A DNA stretch of 64,000 bases from Okapia johnstoni (lineage: Eukaryota; Chordata; Mammalia; Artiodactyla; Giraffidae), in the NCBI GenBank assembly GCA_024291935.2, contig CM044321.1, forward strand, positions 64,846,985 through 64,910,984. Direction: 5' to 3'. The notes beneath the pieces were generated by a model. The model saw only the letters and a list, made by a program, of their open reading frames with translations, did not search any database and was not told the DNA's origin. Both the position numbers and the translations under genes were made by a program. How positions within the stretch are numbered: the stretch's first letter is position 1; each line of letters begins with the position of its first letter. Below, piece by piece: positions 24,276 to 38,683 of the stretch.

Positions 24276-25924
24276 TCAGTTCAGTTCAGTTCATTTCAGT
24301 CGCTCAGTCATGTCTGACTCTTTGTGACCCCATGAACCGCAGCACGCCATGCCTCCCTGTCCATCACCAACTCCTGGAGTCCACCCAAACCCATGTCCAT
24401 CGAGTCAATGATGCCATCCAGCCATCTCATCCTCTGTATTCCCCTTCTCCTCCTGCCCTCAATATTTTCCAGCATCAGGGTCTTTTCCAGTGAGTCAGCT
24501 CTTCGCATCAGGTGGCCAAAGTACTGGAGTTTCAGCTTCAACATCAGTCCTTCCAGTGAACACCCAGGACTGATCTCCTTTAGGATGGACAGGTTGGATC
24601 TCCTTGCAGTCCGAGGGACTCTCAAGAGTCTTCTCCAACACCACAGTTCAAAAGCATCAATTCTTCGGCACTCAGCTTTCTTCATAGTCTGACTCTCACA
24701 TCCATACATGACCACTGGAAAAACCATAGCCTTGACTAGACGGACCTTTGTTGCCAAAGTAATGTCTCTGCTTTTTAATATGCACTCTAGGTTGGTCATA
24801 ACTTTCCTTCCAAGGAGTAAGCATCTTTTAATTTCATGACTGCAGTCACTATCTGGAGTGATTTTTGAGCCCAGAAAAATAAAGTCAACCACTGTTTCCT
24901 CTGTTTCCCCATCTATCTGCCATGAAATGATGGGACCGGATGCCATGATCTTAGTTTTCTAAATGCTGAGCTTTAAGCCAACTTTTTCACTCTCCTCTTT
25001 CACTTTCATCAAGAGGCTCTTTAGTTCTTCTTCACTTTCTGCCATAAGGGTGGTGTTATCTGCATATCTGAGGTTATTGACATTTCTCCTGGCAATCTTG
25101 ATTCCAGCTTGTGCTTCATCCAGTCCAGCGTTTCTCATGATGTACTCTGCATATAAGTTAAATAAGCAGGGTGACAATATACAGGCTTGACGTACTCCTT
25201 TTCCTATTTGGAACCAGTCTGTTGTTCCATGTCCAGTTCTAACTGTTGCTTCCTGACCTGCATACAGATTTCTCAAGAGGCAGGTCAGGTGGTCTGGTAT
25301 TCCCATCTCTTGAAGAATTGTCCACAGTTTATTGTGATCCACATAGTCAAAGGCTTTGGCATAGTCAATAAAGCAGAAATAGATGTTTCTCTGGAACTCT
25401 CTTGCTTTTTCGATGATCCATCGATGTTGGCAATTTGATCTCAGGTTCCTCTGCCTTTTCTAAATCCAGCTTAAACATCTAGAAGTTCACGGTTCACGTA
25501 TTGCTGAAGCTTGGCTTGGAGAATTTTAAGCATTACTTTACTATCGTGTGAGATGAGTGCAATTGTGTGGTGGTTTGAGCATTCTTTGGCACTGCCTTTC
25601 TTTGGAATTGGAATGAAAACTGACCTTTTCCAGTCCTGTGGCCACTGCTGAGTTTTCCAAATTTGCTGGCATATTGAGTGCAGCACTTTCACAGCGTCAT
25701 CTTTTAGGATTTGAAATAGCTCAACTGGAATTCCATCACCTCCACTAGCTTTGTTCGTAGTGATGCTTCCTAAGGCCCACTTGACTTCATATTCCAAGAT
25801 GTCTGGCTCTAGGTGAGTGATCATATCATCATGATTGTCTGGGTCGTGAAGAACTTTTTTGTACAATTCTTCTGTGTATTCTTGCCACTTCTTCTTAAAT
25901 ATCTTCTGCTTCTGCATAACAAAA
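24276..25924 (-). mobile_element. BovB LINE, about 1.65 kb, 5'-truncated
   Basis: The longest BovB copy here. Minus frames 25471-25917, 24959-25342 and 24308-24946 together cover most of the reverse-transcriptase domain to the C terminus: KEIS-type linkers, GVRQACILSPCLFNLYAEYI, the catalytic-type motif as YADN (usually YADD) in LRYADNTTLM, then the C-terminal QRMRWLDGI segment. A TAG stop and frame changes between the pieces, plus the D-to-N change at the catalytic motif, show that it is inactive. Its 3' CAGTT repeat end is at the left edge. Confidence 0.94.
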
Positions 25925-28900
25925 AACTCACATGGTTACCTTATAAATTAAGATATCTTATTTTATAAACATTTCAATATTTTTTGTTTTACCATTCGCA
26001 TCCTAATCCCAAATAGTCCTTTGAAGTAGGGTAGAGTGGCTAAAAGAAGGGTTTTGAAATCAGATTGATTGGGTTCAGATGCAAACACATTGACCTTGAG
26101 CCTCATTCTACACCTGTAAAATATAACTTCCTCACATATATGGAGTTTTTAAATACACCAAGCATGTATTTAAATAGATTAAAGATATATAGCATTTAGA
26201 AAAATGCCTATAATAGGTACTCAGTAGATGGCAGAAATTGCGACTGTACATTAACACAAAAAGACAGCAGAATTTTGAATTTTCAAATTATATAATGGAG
26301 TACACTAATATCCACTTATTTTATCTTTATTCATTGACCTGATTTTCCCTTCTTCAGAGAGCAAATAGAACAGCATTTTCTTTTTTAGTTTTGTTAAATA
26401 GCTATATATATTCTGTATGAGAATTTTGACAATTCCCCTTTCATACTTAAACGTTGTATCTCTTTTAAGTACTTAAAACCTAATTAACAATATATCTTTT
26501 CTTTGTTTTTTCACTGCCTTGGGGAGAGAAGGCATATTATGAACTTAGAATTTTTCTCTGAGACTTTGCAAAGATAAAAAAGCCAAAAGAATAAACAAAT
26601 AATAATAAGATGATCCTTCATGATTTACTAACCCACACAAGTAAAATGTCTACCAAAATATATCTGAGGGTTTAAACCCAAATTTTGTCCTCTTATTTCA
26701 GTATCTGATTCTCTACTTTTCATTTTCACTAAATGTTTGGTTATTGCTTTCTTTGTAAATAAAGTTTAGTATTTTGAATTCATACCAAGACAAAGATATT
26801 TTCCCTGACTTTCTTTTTTAAAGAGACAGTGAGACTTCACGTAATTAATTTTTTCAAATTATTTCTTAGTTATGTGTGTTTAATTTTGACATTGATTGGC
26901 AGGAACCGACAACACTAATGACATCATTCATATGCCATAAACTTCTCAGCAATTCCTAAGGTTACCCACATAGCTTCCAGTTATTAAAATGTGAGTTGAT
27001 ATTGGATATTTTTGTATTTCTGCTTTCTTTTCTTATTTGCTAGTTCTTTGAGTTGTCCTAACCTGGAATGTTTATAGAATTCATAATGTCTTTTTCATGC
27101 CTTGATACCTTTACTAATGTCTAAACAGAAAATGTCTTATATTGAATCACTGTAAAACATATATTAACTTTTCACATGTAAACAATACTGTTAATTGTTT
27201 TAAAAGCAAACCATAGAGATATGATCTCAGCACTCTAGTACTGTAAAATGTAATCTATTTGATTTTTAAATAAAGAAAATGCAAAAGGAAATATAGCCAT
27301 ATACGACACAGTTTAGACCAAGAGAAGAGATGCAGTGAAACGTAGAACTTAGCAACTATAAACATGAAATAGTATAATTGAAACATCAATCCTTTGAGCT
27401 TTGTGACCATGTACTATTCAATAAGCATTAACTGAAAATGAAATTTCATGTAGACTAATAAATTAATAAGAACTTATTCCTCCAATATTATTATATAAAC
27501 AAGTAGCAACTCTCTAATATTCATTAGATACATCAGAAAGCATACTAAAAAGTCTCAAATAATGAAACTATGAAACAGGACAACTTTAGAGAGACATTAT
27601 CTACTTCTAACAGTGAGTATTTATTATTAAATAATGAAAGAAATTCTATACTTAATAGATGATATATCTGATGGATAACAGACCATAGATGTCTGTTTGA
27701 TAAGGTAGAAAATTTTTCTCAAAAAGTTTAAATTAGCCAGAAATTTGGGAGAAATGCATTGAATTTGTGTATCTAATAGATCATCTTCATTCACTAAATA
27801 CACAGTATAATTTTTTTAAAGCCTAGAAGAAAATAAACATAATCTTCCTTACTACATGTAACTGTTGAGTATGTTCTGCAAGATGTAGATAGTACAAAGC
27901 CACAGAAAATAGAACAATGAGTAACACAAAGTCCCTGTCTTCGTGTTATTCATATTCTACAACAGACACTGGCAATAAATTAGTAAAATTTATATAAATA
28001 ATATGATTTCAGAAAGTGTGTTTTTACATTGTAATTACTTTTATGCAAAAAAGTATGGTGGTGCAGCCATTCATTATATGTTGGTTTGTTTGTTTTCCTC
28101 ACTAGATCAGCAGCTACTTGAAGACAGGGACTATATCATTCTTACAAATAAAACCTTCAGCAATATACTGTGATCATTGACTGATAGATGGTAAGTACTT
28201 AATAAATGTTCGGATAAATAAGAGGAGGAGGAAAGAAATTAAAAACAGAGATTTTAACAATTTAGTATATTTAACAATGTGATACAAATTCAAGATTTGA
28301 TTATCTCAACTATTGAAGAAATAAGAGCAGACTTTAAAAATCTGAGTAAAATCATTCCTCTGAAGTATTCTTAAATTATTTAAAACATGAATTTTGAGGA
28401 GGTTAAGTTCCTTACAACTAGCGTTCAAGTTATTGAATTGTCACTGTTTAGTAAACTCTTCAACCTCTTTGAGTCTCATTTTTTTTTACCAATGAAATGG
28501 GAATGAGCAACTCTTGTTTTGTAAAGAGATTATTGTAGTCTCACAAATGAGATAAATTGTGATCCTGCTTTGAAAAGTACATTAACACTTTTTGGTTATT
28601 TCTATAAATTACTAAATATATTTTGACTTCCTAGAGATTTTAATGTCCTTTTTTCAGCTTATTTGGAAATGCACATAATATGAAATAATATATTACAGTT
28701 GGTCATCAACAGTTCACTAATTGTTTTATTCTTCAAAGCATATAGTAAAAATATACTGGTTAAAATTTCTATGAAAAATGATAATGTACAAGAATCCTAT
28801 GACTATGTTTGCAAAGATAATTTTTCTTTAAAATTTGGTAATTTTTTTCCTTTTTAACTTTTACAGTGAAGTTTAATTTGATTAAAGAACTTTAATTTAT

Positions 28901-31900
28901 GATTTTATTGTTTTTCTTTCTTGTATTTTGCTAATATTGAGAAATGGTTGTTCACTGTTGTGCTAGATTTTAAATTAATACATATAAAACAAGAAATATT
29001 TAATTAGGGTCTTCAGTTTTCCACATATTATGGGTTTCTGTGACTGAGGAGAAATATAATTATTTTTACTGCATCAGCTTCACATATAGCAAGAATAATA
29101 GCAAGAACAACAACAACAAAACATTTATAGAATGCTTCCCTTGTGCCTGCGCTTATACTTAGTCATGTAAACCTAGCATTTACTCATCTGTATTATAGCA
29201 TTCACTGTTATCAGGGAAGATTTCTATCCCTGGTGCTGAAACTGCTTTGTGTAGTCCTAGTGGGTGAAGAATGAAACAATTTCTTTAGACGTACTCTTTC
29301 ATTGAAATTATGAACTAGATAAATGTTCATATCTAGAAGGAAGTATTAAATTTCATCTATGTTAACATCTTGATGTGTAATTTTCAAATCAATATTATAT
29401 ATTCTGTTTACTCTGACTATTTTAGCTTTGGAAATTTTTTTTCCAGAGGATAATTAGTAGTTCAAAAAAAAGTTAGTACACAGGACATTGAGAAATCAGT
29501 AAATGTTCCAGATATCAAAACATATTAATACCCACCAAAAACTTGACTTTATGTCAACTAGCATTTTGATTTAATGTGTCAAAATTAAAGGATTTGTTTT
29601 AGAAATAAATACATGCAATCAAATTCCCTAGCTGTATTACAGCCCACTTGATTGCAGGTAGTTGGTGCTTATTCAACACTGAAAATAACTTAGAATTATG
29701 GCAAAATGGGCTTTCTCCAAGAGAACTGCTTTGTTAATCCTGAGTCAGGGTAACAAATCTGGGGACAGCTATGCTTTTATATGTTCCTGTAAATAGAAGT
29801 ATATAAAATGTTGGTACCGTTCTTCTTAGACAGGTAAGCCCAGAGTAAATACATTGGCACTGTCTTGTTCTGACTGTGTCACCTGCATTTACGTGCCCAC
29901 TTGGGGACTTTGGGAACCAAAGAAGTCTATGCTGGGAAAGCAGCATCTGCTTCTGCTTGATGTGGCCAACCAATTTTGCCTTCATTACTAATAAAATCAT
30001 AAATGTAATCTAACCTTTTTGTGTGTTCTCTCTTTTTGTGAAATTATATCTAACCTGAAAGTGTTGTGTTTGTGTGTGTTGGGGGATAGTATATAAAAGT
30101 TGAACGTGAATGACATTAAACTAGCTATTAGTTTTATCCTACAAAATGTTGTATTTTTTTCCTATGAATAACTTTGTTAGTAATAATAAATTTCCTTATT
30201 TTTAACTTTAAACTTCAAGCAAGAGTTTCTGGGTCACTCTTTCAAGCAGAATAGTTCCTGTATTTTGTGCCTGAATGAGTTAATTTCTTTTACTGTTTTA
30301 GCAAGACTTGACTTTACTATATAAGCATCTTTTTCAAAGAATACTTCTCCTCCTATATTCCTTAACTCTGCAGTTGGCACCTCCAACTCCTCTAGTTTAC
30401 CTCTGCCATCTAACTGTTTAGCAGGTCCTACAGATACTAATTCCTGAGTATTTTTAAAGCCTGTCCTTCCTCTTATCACTACTTACCTAAGTTCAAGTTC
30501 AAATCCTTATGGTACCTTCTCTTGATTATTGCAGTAATCAGAGTCAGTCTCCTTGACTCAAATCTCACTTCTGATCTGTTCTTTGCACTGACGTCACAAA
30601 GATATTTTTAAATGAACTGAACCTAATTTTATAAAAAACACATACACACATAAACACACACTTGAAATCCCTCAGTGATGTTCCTAATTATGTAAAATAG
30701 GAGGCATTTTATGATCAAGCCCTGACCTTTCAACCCAGACTTGTATCCTGTCACTGTTTCCCTTGTACATTATATCTCAGCCATTAATATTTCAAAATAA
30801 TAATGCGTAATATTCATGGAGCCCTCCCTGGGTCCCAGCCACTATGTAAAATAATTTACTTATATTATGTTAGTTAATCCTCAAAAACTTTATTAGGTAG
30901 GTCCTATTATTATCCATACTTTATAGGTAAGGAAAGAGAATTTAAAGTCTTCTCTTACTGATTTATACATCTAAGAAGTACAGCAACTGGGATTTGAATC
31001 CAGGCAGCCTCCCTCTAGTGTCTACAATGGCTTTCTTTTGTTAAACTTGGAGTTCCTAATCTTGACGTTTCTGACAAGCCTCTGTGTTTTTCACATGCTC
31101 TTTCCATTGTCTGGAAAGCCTTTCCCAACTGTATCTGCCTATAGGACCAATGCTTATTCCGTAAGACTTGACTCCAGCTGTCCTTTCTTAGTGAAAGTTG
31201 CTGTCTTCCCAGATAGGGTTAAAGTCTTGGCACCCGTGGCACCTTACAAAGCTCAGTGGACAGAGTACAAATGTGATGTGAGACAGGCCTGATTTGGATT
31301 CACGGCTCTGTTGCATATTGGTTTTCTGACTTTAGGAAAATCACTTCAGCCCTCTGAATGTTAGTTTCTTTTGGGATTAATAATGTTTTTTCAGGAAGTT
31401 TCTATAAGGGATAAGTAAATTAATTTTATGAGGTGCATCTCCCACAATGACTAGAGCATATTAATAGCAAGAGTTCATTAGTTTCTTCAGTACCCTCTTC
31501 CACTGCAACCCTCAGAACCTGCATGGTGATTGTTTGTGTCCTCACTTGCCTGTGAGCCACTTCCCCTTTCATTGGTGGCTCTGGTAGGCACTAGTGAAAA
31601 GTGAAATGAACAAATGAACAACTGAATGTTCAATACCTAGTGACATGATTACATGAGTCCTTTTGTTCATGTTGTGGCTTGAAAATTAATATGCTTAAGA
31701 AATAACAACTGGCAGAGAAGAGAAACTCTTTTCCTCATGTAGTGTCTAGAACTTTTTCCTTTTAATAAAAAATATGACTGTGATCTCTTTGAGTTTGTCT
31801 CAAATTTTATATCAAAAACACATACTGATCTCAGACCAGTATAACATTAAAAGATTATGTGATTTAAAAAATCAGTTAATAGTCTTATAGTCTTAGAATA

Positions 31901-31929
31901 GAAAAAAGAACATATATATATATATATAC

Positions 31930-31963
<34 letters not shown>

Positions 31964-32120
31964 CTTCAAATATGTGATGCTGCTGCTTTTCTGAGATTAC
32001 TTGTTGTTTTATTTTTTAAAACATCTAATACTGTCTGATGTGTTGGGTCTAGCTCTCTATGATTAAGAGAAAAAAGTGTTCCAGGGACAGCTCCCCAAGG
32101 TTTTGAATGAATCTGCTGCT
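25925..32120. other. 6-kb AT-rich stretch with ancient repeats only
   Basis: No gene and no young ruminant SINE. Likely old repeats: MIR near 26030-26240, 28390-28560 and 31250-31450; MIR/L2-class near 30800-31020; an L2 3' end at 28110-28215 (AGATCAGCAGCTACTTGAAG, TTAATAAATGTTCGGATAAA). An 81-codon minus frame at 30234-30479 is unusually long for the composition, but I do not recognise it. (AAC)n lies near 29108. Confidence 0.5.
31912..31963. repeat. (TA)n/(CATA)n microsatellite
   Basis: Pure TA dinucleotide runs interrupted by a short CACATACATACA segment. Likely length-polymorphic. Confidence 0.9.
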
Positions 32121-32256
32121 GCTGCTGCTAAGTCGCTTCAGTCATGTCCAACTCTGTGTGACCCCATAGATGGCAGCCCATCAGGCTCCCCTGTCCCTGG
32201 GATTCTCCAGGCAAGAACACTGGAGTAGGTTGCCATTTCCTTCTCCAATGCATGAA
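32115..32256 (-). mobile_element. Bov-A2-type SINE monomer
   Basis: It begins with (CTG)n, then AAGTCGCTTCAGTCATGTCC and GGATTCTCCAGGCAAGAACA, and ends at TTCTCCAATGCATGAA. This is one Bov-A unit in minus orientation, the CTG run being its reversed CAG tail. Confidence 0.88.
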
Positions 32257-33116
32257 CATCAACTTATATACTCCCTTCTTCTTACATGTTTGATAGACAT
32301 TCAAGCACTATCTATCTGTGAGCTTTTGAATCCAAACCATTTAACCTTAAAAAATGCCCACAGATGAAAAGACACAGAAGGTCATTCTAAATGAACAAGT
32401 AAAGGAACAAGAGCAAGTAAGAGCTCTACAGAATTAGAGATCATCATAGCTAGAGTCCAGACAGACTTAATTGCTTCCAGAGAAGTTAAACCATAGATAA
32501 TCAGGTGACAGATTGCAATTGATCATGATTTCTAAAAAATAATTTTATGTAAATTACCTATGGAAACACATTACTATTTGAATTATTTGAAAAATGAATA
32601 GCAGGTCCTCAGAATAGCCTGACACATATATAGTAAGAACGTGGGTTTAGGAGCAAAATTTTTATGAAATTACCTGTCATGATTTTTTCAGTAAGATTCT
32701 TCTATTCTGTTTTCTGAAAATATCCATTACATTCCTATTATAAACCTTGTAGGAAGTTAAAAGAAACCCTCTTCTTTTCCTTTTTTTTTTTTTTGTTTCC
32801 TTGAAGTTGCTGCTCTCCAGTTCTAGGAGGTTAAAAATAGTCAAAAAAAACCTCATCTTTAGTTCTAGAACATTTGAGTGCAGGGCCAAGACAGGCTGTG
32901 AAGTGTTGAACTTCATGATCTGAGTTCCTTTCTCCTGATAGAGTCCCATTATCCCTTATCTGATACATGCCTTGACGAAAGTGGAAGATGAGATAGAATG
33001 CACCCAAGTTCTTTTCTTAAGTATATAAAAGGTCATTGAAATAACAGAAGAAACACAAAGCATCTACAAATGCAAAAATGCACAATCTCAGTTTTCAAAG
33101 AGTTTATGTTCTAGTT
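32257..33116. other. Flank, no gene
   Basis: AT-rich. Poly-T near 32781-32794. No feature supported. Confidence 0.4.
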
Positions 33117-33127
33117 TTATGTCAGTC

Positions 33128-33405
33128 CTGGAGAAGGCAATGACACCCCACTCCAGTACTCTTGCCTGGCAAATCCCATGAACGGAGGAGCCTGGTAGGC
33201 TGCAATCCATGGGGTTGCTAAGATTCGGACACGACTGAGTGACTTCACTTTCACTTTTCACTTTCATGCATTGGAGAAGGAAATGGCACCCCACTCTAGT
33301 GTTCTTGCCTGGAGAATCCCAGGGACGGGGGAGCCTGGTGGGCTGCCGTCTATGGGGTTGCACAGAGTCGGACACGACTGAAGTGATTTAGCAGCAGCAG
33401 CAGCA
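33128..33405 (+). mobile_element. Bov-A2 SINE (dimeric)
   Basis: Two tandem Bov-A units (GGAGAAGGCAATGACACC and GGAGAAGGAAATGGCACC) are joined by the TTCACTTTTCACTTTCATGC linker, and a (GCA)n tail ends the element. TTATGTCAGTC at 33117-33127 and 33406-33416 is an 11-bp target duplication. Confidence 0.95.
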
Positions 33406-33416
33406 TTATGTCAGTC

Positions 33417-35486
33417 TCTCTTTTTATTAACAGAACCTCAATTTTTAGGTAGGTTCCTGGGTTCCTGCACCAAAGGTTGTACTTCTTAGCTTCTTTGCAA
33501 TTACTATGCCAAGAGACCATTAGTCAATTAAATGTGAGCAGAAGTGAGGTGTTTAACTTCTAAGACATGCCTTTAATGGCATGTCCCCTCTCCCCTTTCC
33601 AGTGGTTAGTGGGTCTGTTAGTAAGCTGTCTTAAGACATACAAATGAAGGCAAGGTGACCTGCTAGTCAGAGAGAAACAATAAGAAGCCTGATCCTCTGA
33701 TGACTTGGTGAAACAACTTCCATTGTTCATGAAACAATACCAGCTTAGACTGTTAAGTGTAAAAGAAATAAACTTCCATCTTATGAACTTACCATTAGAT
33801 TAGACATTTACAGCATCAGTCATAGCTATATCTTAACTAATATGACAGGTTTAATTAAGCATTGCAGTAAAAGTGACAATTCACTAGAAAGGTGATCAGA
33901 AAACAGAGGATTCTCATAAATTTCCTATTTATTTTTTTTTTTGAGAAAGTATTTTTCTAGAGTTAAGGTAAGACTAAAAAATTGAAAAAGAGCACAGAAT
34001 CATTTACTTCCAACTTTATAAACGCACTTGATTAATTTCAAAAAGATATCTATGCTATTGAAGTGTGTGTGTGTTTATACATATTTATGTTACTGAATTT
34101 GATAAAATAAAGACAACATCCTAGTCTGTAATCTAATGTAAATTAAGGGATGAGGAACTCAAAATGTAAGAATAGCTTAATGTGTGTCATCTATTGTATT
34201 CTTTTTCTGGGAGTAAAGCCAAGATTTATAATATGAGGATTTGCCCTCTATGAGGTAAAATTGATGAAGATTGTAACATTTCAAATAGTTTCTGGCTTTT
34301 CTTGATTTCGTATCATGGATCTGTCTAAACTTCTTATGTAGTAATACTGGGTTATAAGCAGTGGTCAATAGTATTGTTCCAAATTGATTCTTTTATGTTT
34401 ATTGAGCACCCAGAGTATACAGGGCAGTATGCTAGGAGTTAAAGATTCAAAGGTAAATAACTTAGCTCCTTGCATCAAGGAGCTCACATCTAATGGAGGA
34501 AACAGAATATAAATAATTATAAAACAATGATAAGAAGTAGTATGAAGGGAACATAAATAAACAGACCTAGTCAGACCAAGATGAAGAAAGGTAGGAAGTC
34601 TTCTTAAAGGAAAAGATAACTGAACTGAGCCTTACAGAAATAGTAGATATCACACATGTGATGAAAGAACTTGGATGAAGTCACTGCAGTCCATGGGGTT
34701 GCAAAGAGTCGGCCACTGCTGAACATGCACAGAAAACAATTGTTTGGAGAGGATATGGCATGTTTGATGGCCTACATGCAGCTAGAACATGCTGAGAAGA
34801 AGGTGTGTTTGAGAGATGCTTAAGAGATGAAGCTGAAGAAGGATGAAGGACTGAGTCTCTGAAGAGCCTCTATATCTTGTTGAAGTGTGTGAATTTCATT
34901 CCTGATTTCAACTGAGAACAATTGACTCCCCCCCCCACCCATGGAATAAGCATTCCCAGATACACATTTTAGAAAATCAGTTTGACAGCAGTGAGGAGAT
35001 GAATTGGAAAATGCAAGCCTAGAAGTAGACAGATCAGTTAGGAGACTATGAACAGGTCTAATGCGATATTAGGAAGAGCCGAAAGACTGTAATTTTGTTA
35101 TGTGGAGACTTAAATGCAAATATACATTGTGATAGAATTAACAAGACTTGATGGCTTATTGAGTGAGGATGGATGAGGTGGTGAAGAAATAAAGGAGGAG
35201 GAGGATTCAAGGTCACTCACAGGATTCTTGATTGAACTAATAGTGTCTTTCATAACCATAACATATCCAAGAAATAGAATCTGGGCAGGTTCTATGGTAG
35301 TTCATATTTAGAGGTTTGATAATTTTCACATTTTGCTAAGTTGGAAGTGACTGTGGAATATCCAAGTGGAGCTGTAGATAGGCAGTTATGTACATCAGAT
35401 CTGGAGCTCAAAGAATTAACTAGGCTGAGACTTGGATAGCAAGGAGATTCTGGAAATTAATGTGGCAGTTGTTGTTAGAAGGTGAG
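33417..35486. other. Flank with ancient repeat and a BovB scrap
   Basis: No gene. 34385-34680 resembles an old L2-class repeat (TTTATTGAGCACCCAGAGTA, TGCATCAAGGAGCTCACATC). 34678-34730 is a short Bov-type scrap (GCAGTCCATGGGGTTGCAAA). Confidence 0.45.
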
Positions 35487-35650
35487 GGACTTCCCTGGTC
35501 CACTGACAAAGGCTCCACGCTCCCAATGCAGGGGGCCTGAGTTCCGATCCCTGCTCAGGGAACTAGATCCCACATATCGCAATTGAAGACCGAAGATCTC
35601 ATGTGCTGCAACTAAGACCTGGTGCAGCCAAATAACTAAACAAGTATTTT
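35487..35650 (+). mobile_element. CHR-type SINE
   Basis: The head AGGGACTTCCCTGGTCCACT, middle TCAGGGAACTAGATCCCACA and end ACTAAGACCTGGTGCAGCCA identify a CHR copy. It is shortened internally. Confidence 0.82.
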
Positions 35651-38355
35651 TTTAAAGCAGATGATATGACTGGATGGGCAGTTTTTATATTAGGGTAAAC
35701 AACAATGATTCAGAATAAGAAACATGGAGCTAAAAGCAAACCCACTTTTAAATCCTGTGACAACTTAGTCTTTGGGAAAATAGCCAACTTCCACTTGAAT
35801 ACATTTCAAGAGAAGCAATGCCTCCGCAGAGGAAAGGAACTTTTAATTAAAGCAAAGAAATGAAATGAATATCCTATAATGTTTCTGGAAGTCACAATGG
35901 AAAAGTTGGAGAGGGAAGAAAGTTTGATTCAGAAGTAAGGCACAGGTATGGAGATAAGAGAATGAAGATGTTTCCAAAAAGGCAAGATTATTTTGCAGTT
36001 GCCTATATGTTCCCTGATAGTTTTTAGGGAGATATAAACAAAGAGCCTCCAAGGAAGTAATTACAATGCCTCCGAAGATATCCTATTCTGTGTCCACAAA
36101 GTACAGAATAAGTTCATTTCCTAGAAGCCTTCCTGCAGGAAGAAATTAACTGTTTTGACTCAGGGCAGGAGACTCTGTGTCAATAACAGCAAACCTATCT
36201 CTGATGTCACTGTAGGGAATAGAATAATTTCACTTTGAAAATAAAATCTTTTCTACAAAGAGTACTGACCCAATGTCAATTTTAGGGCTCATCTTATAAT
36301 TCAGAAATGCCTTTTGCATATCGCTTAACTGTGCCTTTTTCAGTGAAAGTAATGTGCTGCCGTTAGGGATTGCTTTCTCAGTGAAATCAATGAGAAATCC
36401 AATGTCTATTTGTCAGTAAAGATATGTGAAACTTTATGGGCCTTTTGGGACTGGACAACCAGTTAAAAATTCTAAAGCAAAACTAAGTGGAGAATAGATG
36501 CCAAAAATCTCAGGAGCTCTCTGAAGAATGAAATGTAAAGATGGAGACAAATTAGAGAATGCTGGCATAGACCTGAACTTCCTAAAGAATACAGTAATGG
36601 GATATTATACAAAGAAACCAAAAACAGAGAGAGCATTAGCACTGTGTTACCAAAAAGAATAGTTAAAAAAGTTGAAGAAGGATCTTTTAAAAATATGTAA
36701 ACAAATAAGTGAATGCAATTTGAAAAAATATCCTTTTGGTATTTTAAAAAAATCAGTCTTTCATAGCTACTACCTGATTGCCAACCCTTTGACGAGTGCT
36801 GATTTCAAAATTATTATTATTATTTTTAAAAGGTAAACATTTACACATGTAAATTAGGAGAGAACATTTTCAAATTATCAAATTCAATTTTATTAAGTGC
36901 TTGGATCTACTTATGAATATGTATTCATAATCTGAGATTGGTGTCTAACGGCCCATCATCCAAATGATTTCTTTATACAGCCTCCCAATATCTGTTGTGG
37001 GCTACAGTATATGTGTGCTCACTGTCTCCTCTGAGAAACCAATATGCCTCAGATCATCTGGTTTCTCATTCATAGGTAGTAAATTATAGCCCTCTTTTGT
37101 TAGAATCATTAAAGAAGAAATATTACTTACTTAAAGTAAAAGACCAACTTAAAGGTAATCCTTTTGTCACAGTAAATGGGTTCACCCTAGCAACTGTAAA
37201 GTATTAAGAAATTTAACAACAGTTTAAAAGTGGGTAACACAGTTTGAGTCCAGGCTTAACTAGGCAATTTACAAACTGTGCTGTTAGGGTGTTACAGAGC
37301 CTTGGTCACATCTTTCTGGGAGGCAGCAACAATTGTTGTGCATATGGTTCTTTCAGATGTTCTGTTTTCCTATTACTGTAGAGATGATTCTTGAACCTGA
37401 GGTAATGGCATGCCTATATTTTGTTAATATTCATGGGCAATAGTAAATAAGAGAATATCTTAAGATCCTAGACAAAATTCATTCTATCATCACTGAAGTT
37501 ATAGTCACAGAAACTCAGCTGTGGAAATAAAGGAAAGCAGGGTTCTTGAGTTTTAGCCTCAGGATTCACTTAAGGGAGAAGGTTAAGTCACTACATCAGC
37601 CTGTATTTCTCAGTGTGCAAAGCCAAATTAGAATAAATTGAAAAGTTTTTTGCAAATGTTCATTGCAACATCTTCTCTGTACCTGGCAATGACCTCCTTC
37701 ATTTATTCAGTCAGTAAATACTGAAAGCCTACTTGTTCCAGGCACTAAGGGTCTAGCCTAGTGCATAAGCCCTAGGAGTTCTCTGCTCTCATGGACTTAA
37801 CTGATATATATGGGGAGCAGATAACAGGTGAATAAATATATCAAGTGGCAATATGTGTGATGAAGAAAGCAAAGCTATAGTAAAAAATTACATCACTATG
37901 AAAAATAAAAAAGCATAAAATGTTATTAATTGCAGCATGTGTTTGGCATCAGAATAAATAGTTTAAAATGCCCATCTTAAAAATGGAACTAATGTTCAAA
38001 AGGAACATTTAAATTTAACTTAAAATAGGTTTTTATTTTTGTTAAAGAGCTAAGTTGAGAGCAGTATAAACTAAGAGAAATATTTTTTAATTGAAAGGTT
38101 AAAGCAGAAATAAACACCAAATAACTGACAATTGTAGTTTTTAGAGTCTGTAAATGAATGGTTAAAATAACAGAAGATTTATAGGACTGGTGAAAATAAA
38201 TGTAAAAATTCTTTATATAAGCTATTTAAATGGCTGGCTACATGATCCTTTATATTTAGAAACTGCAATTTTATTTCTGGACCTTCTAATACCAAAGATA
38301 AATAACTAATGCTGTTTTTTCTACTGATAATTTTTCTGGTATATTGTTTGTTTTC
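35651..38355. other. Flank, no gene
   Basis: No coding sequence. 37690-37880 belongs to the same old L2-like class as 34385-34680. The rest is AT-rich. Confidence 0.4.
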
Positions 38356-38683
38356 TTATATATTTTTACTGAAATAGAATTCACATGCCATAAAATTGAC
38401 CCAGCTTCTAGTGTAGTCACAACCTTGTACCCCCATCACCACTATTTCAGAACATTTTTATCAGTCCCCCCCAAAAACTGTAGTCATTAGAAGTCACTCC
38501 CAATTCCTACAGCCTCTGACAACCACTAATCTATTTTCTGTCTCTATGGATTTGCCTATTCAGAACATTTCATATAAATAGAATTAAATAATGTATGTAC
38601 GGCATTTTAAATCAGTTTTTTTTTTCTCACTTAGCTTGTTCTAGCATCTTTCAAGATTTTATTCCTTTATATGTTTGTACTTG
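38356..38683. repeat. Old L1-type fragment split by a SINE
   Basis: The sequence around GAATTCACATGCCATAAAAT, GTGTAGTCACAACCTTGTAC and TTTGCCTATTCAGAACATTT is typical of an ancient mammalian L1 (L1M) untranslated region. It is cut on the right by the Bov-tA at 38684. Confidence 0.55.

Noticed and set aside
24393..24692. Plus-strand frames opposite BovB (also at 44585, 62434, 63004 and others)
   Set aside because: They recur wherever BovB lies in minus orientation. They are antisense shadows of reverse transcriptase.
30234..30479. 81-codon minus frame with Glu/Lys-rich, helical-looking sequence
   Set aside because: Looks more protein-like than most and could be a processed-pseudogene fragment, but I recognise no parent gene and see no poly-A tail or duplication.
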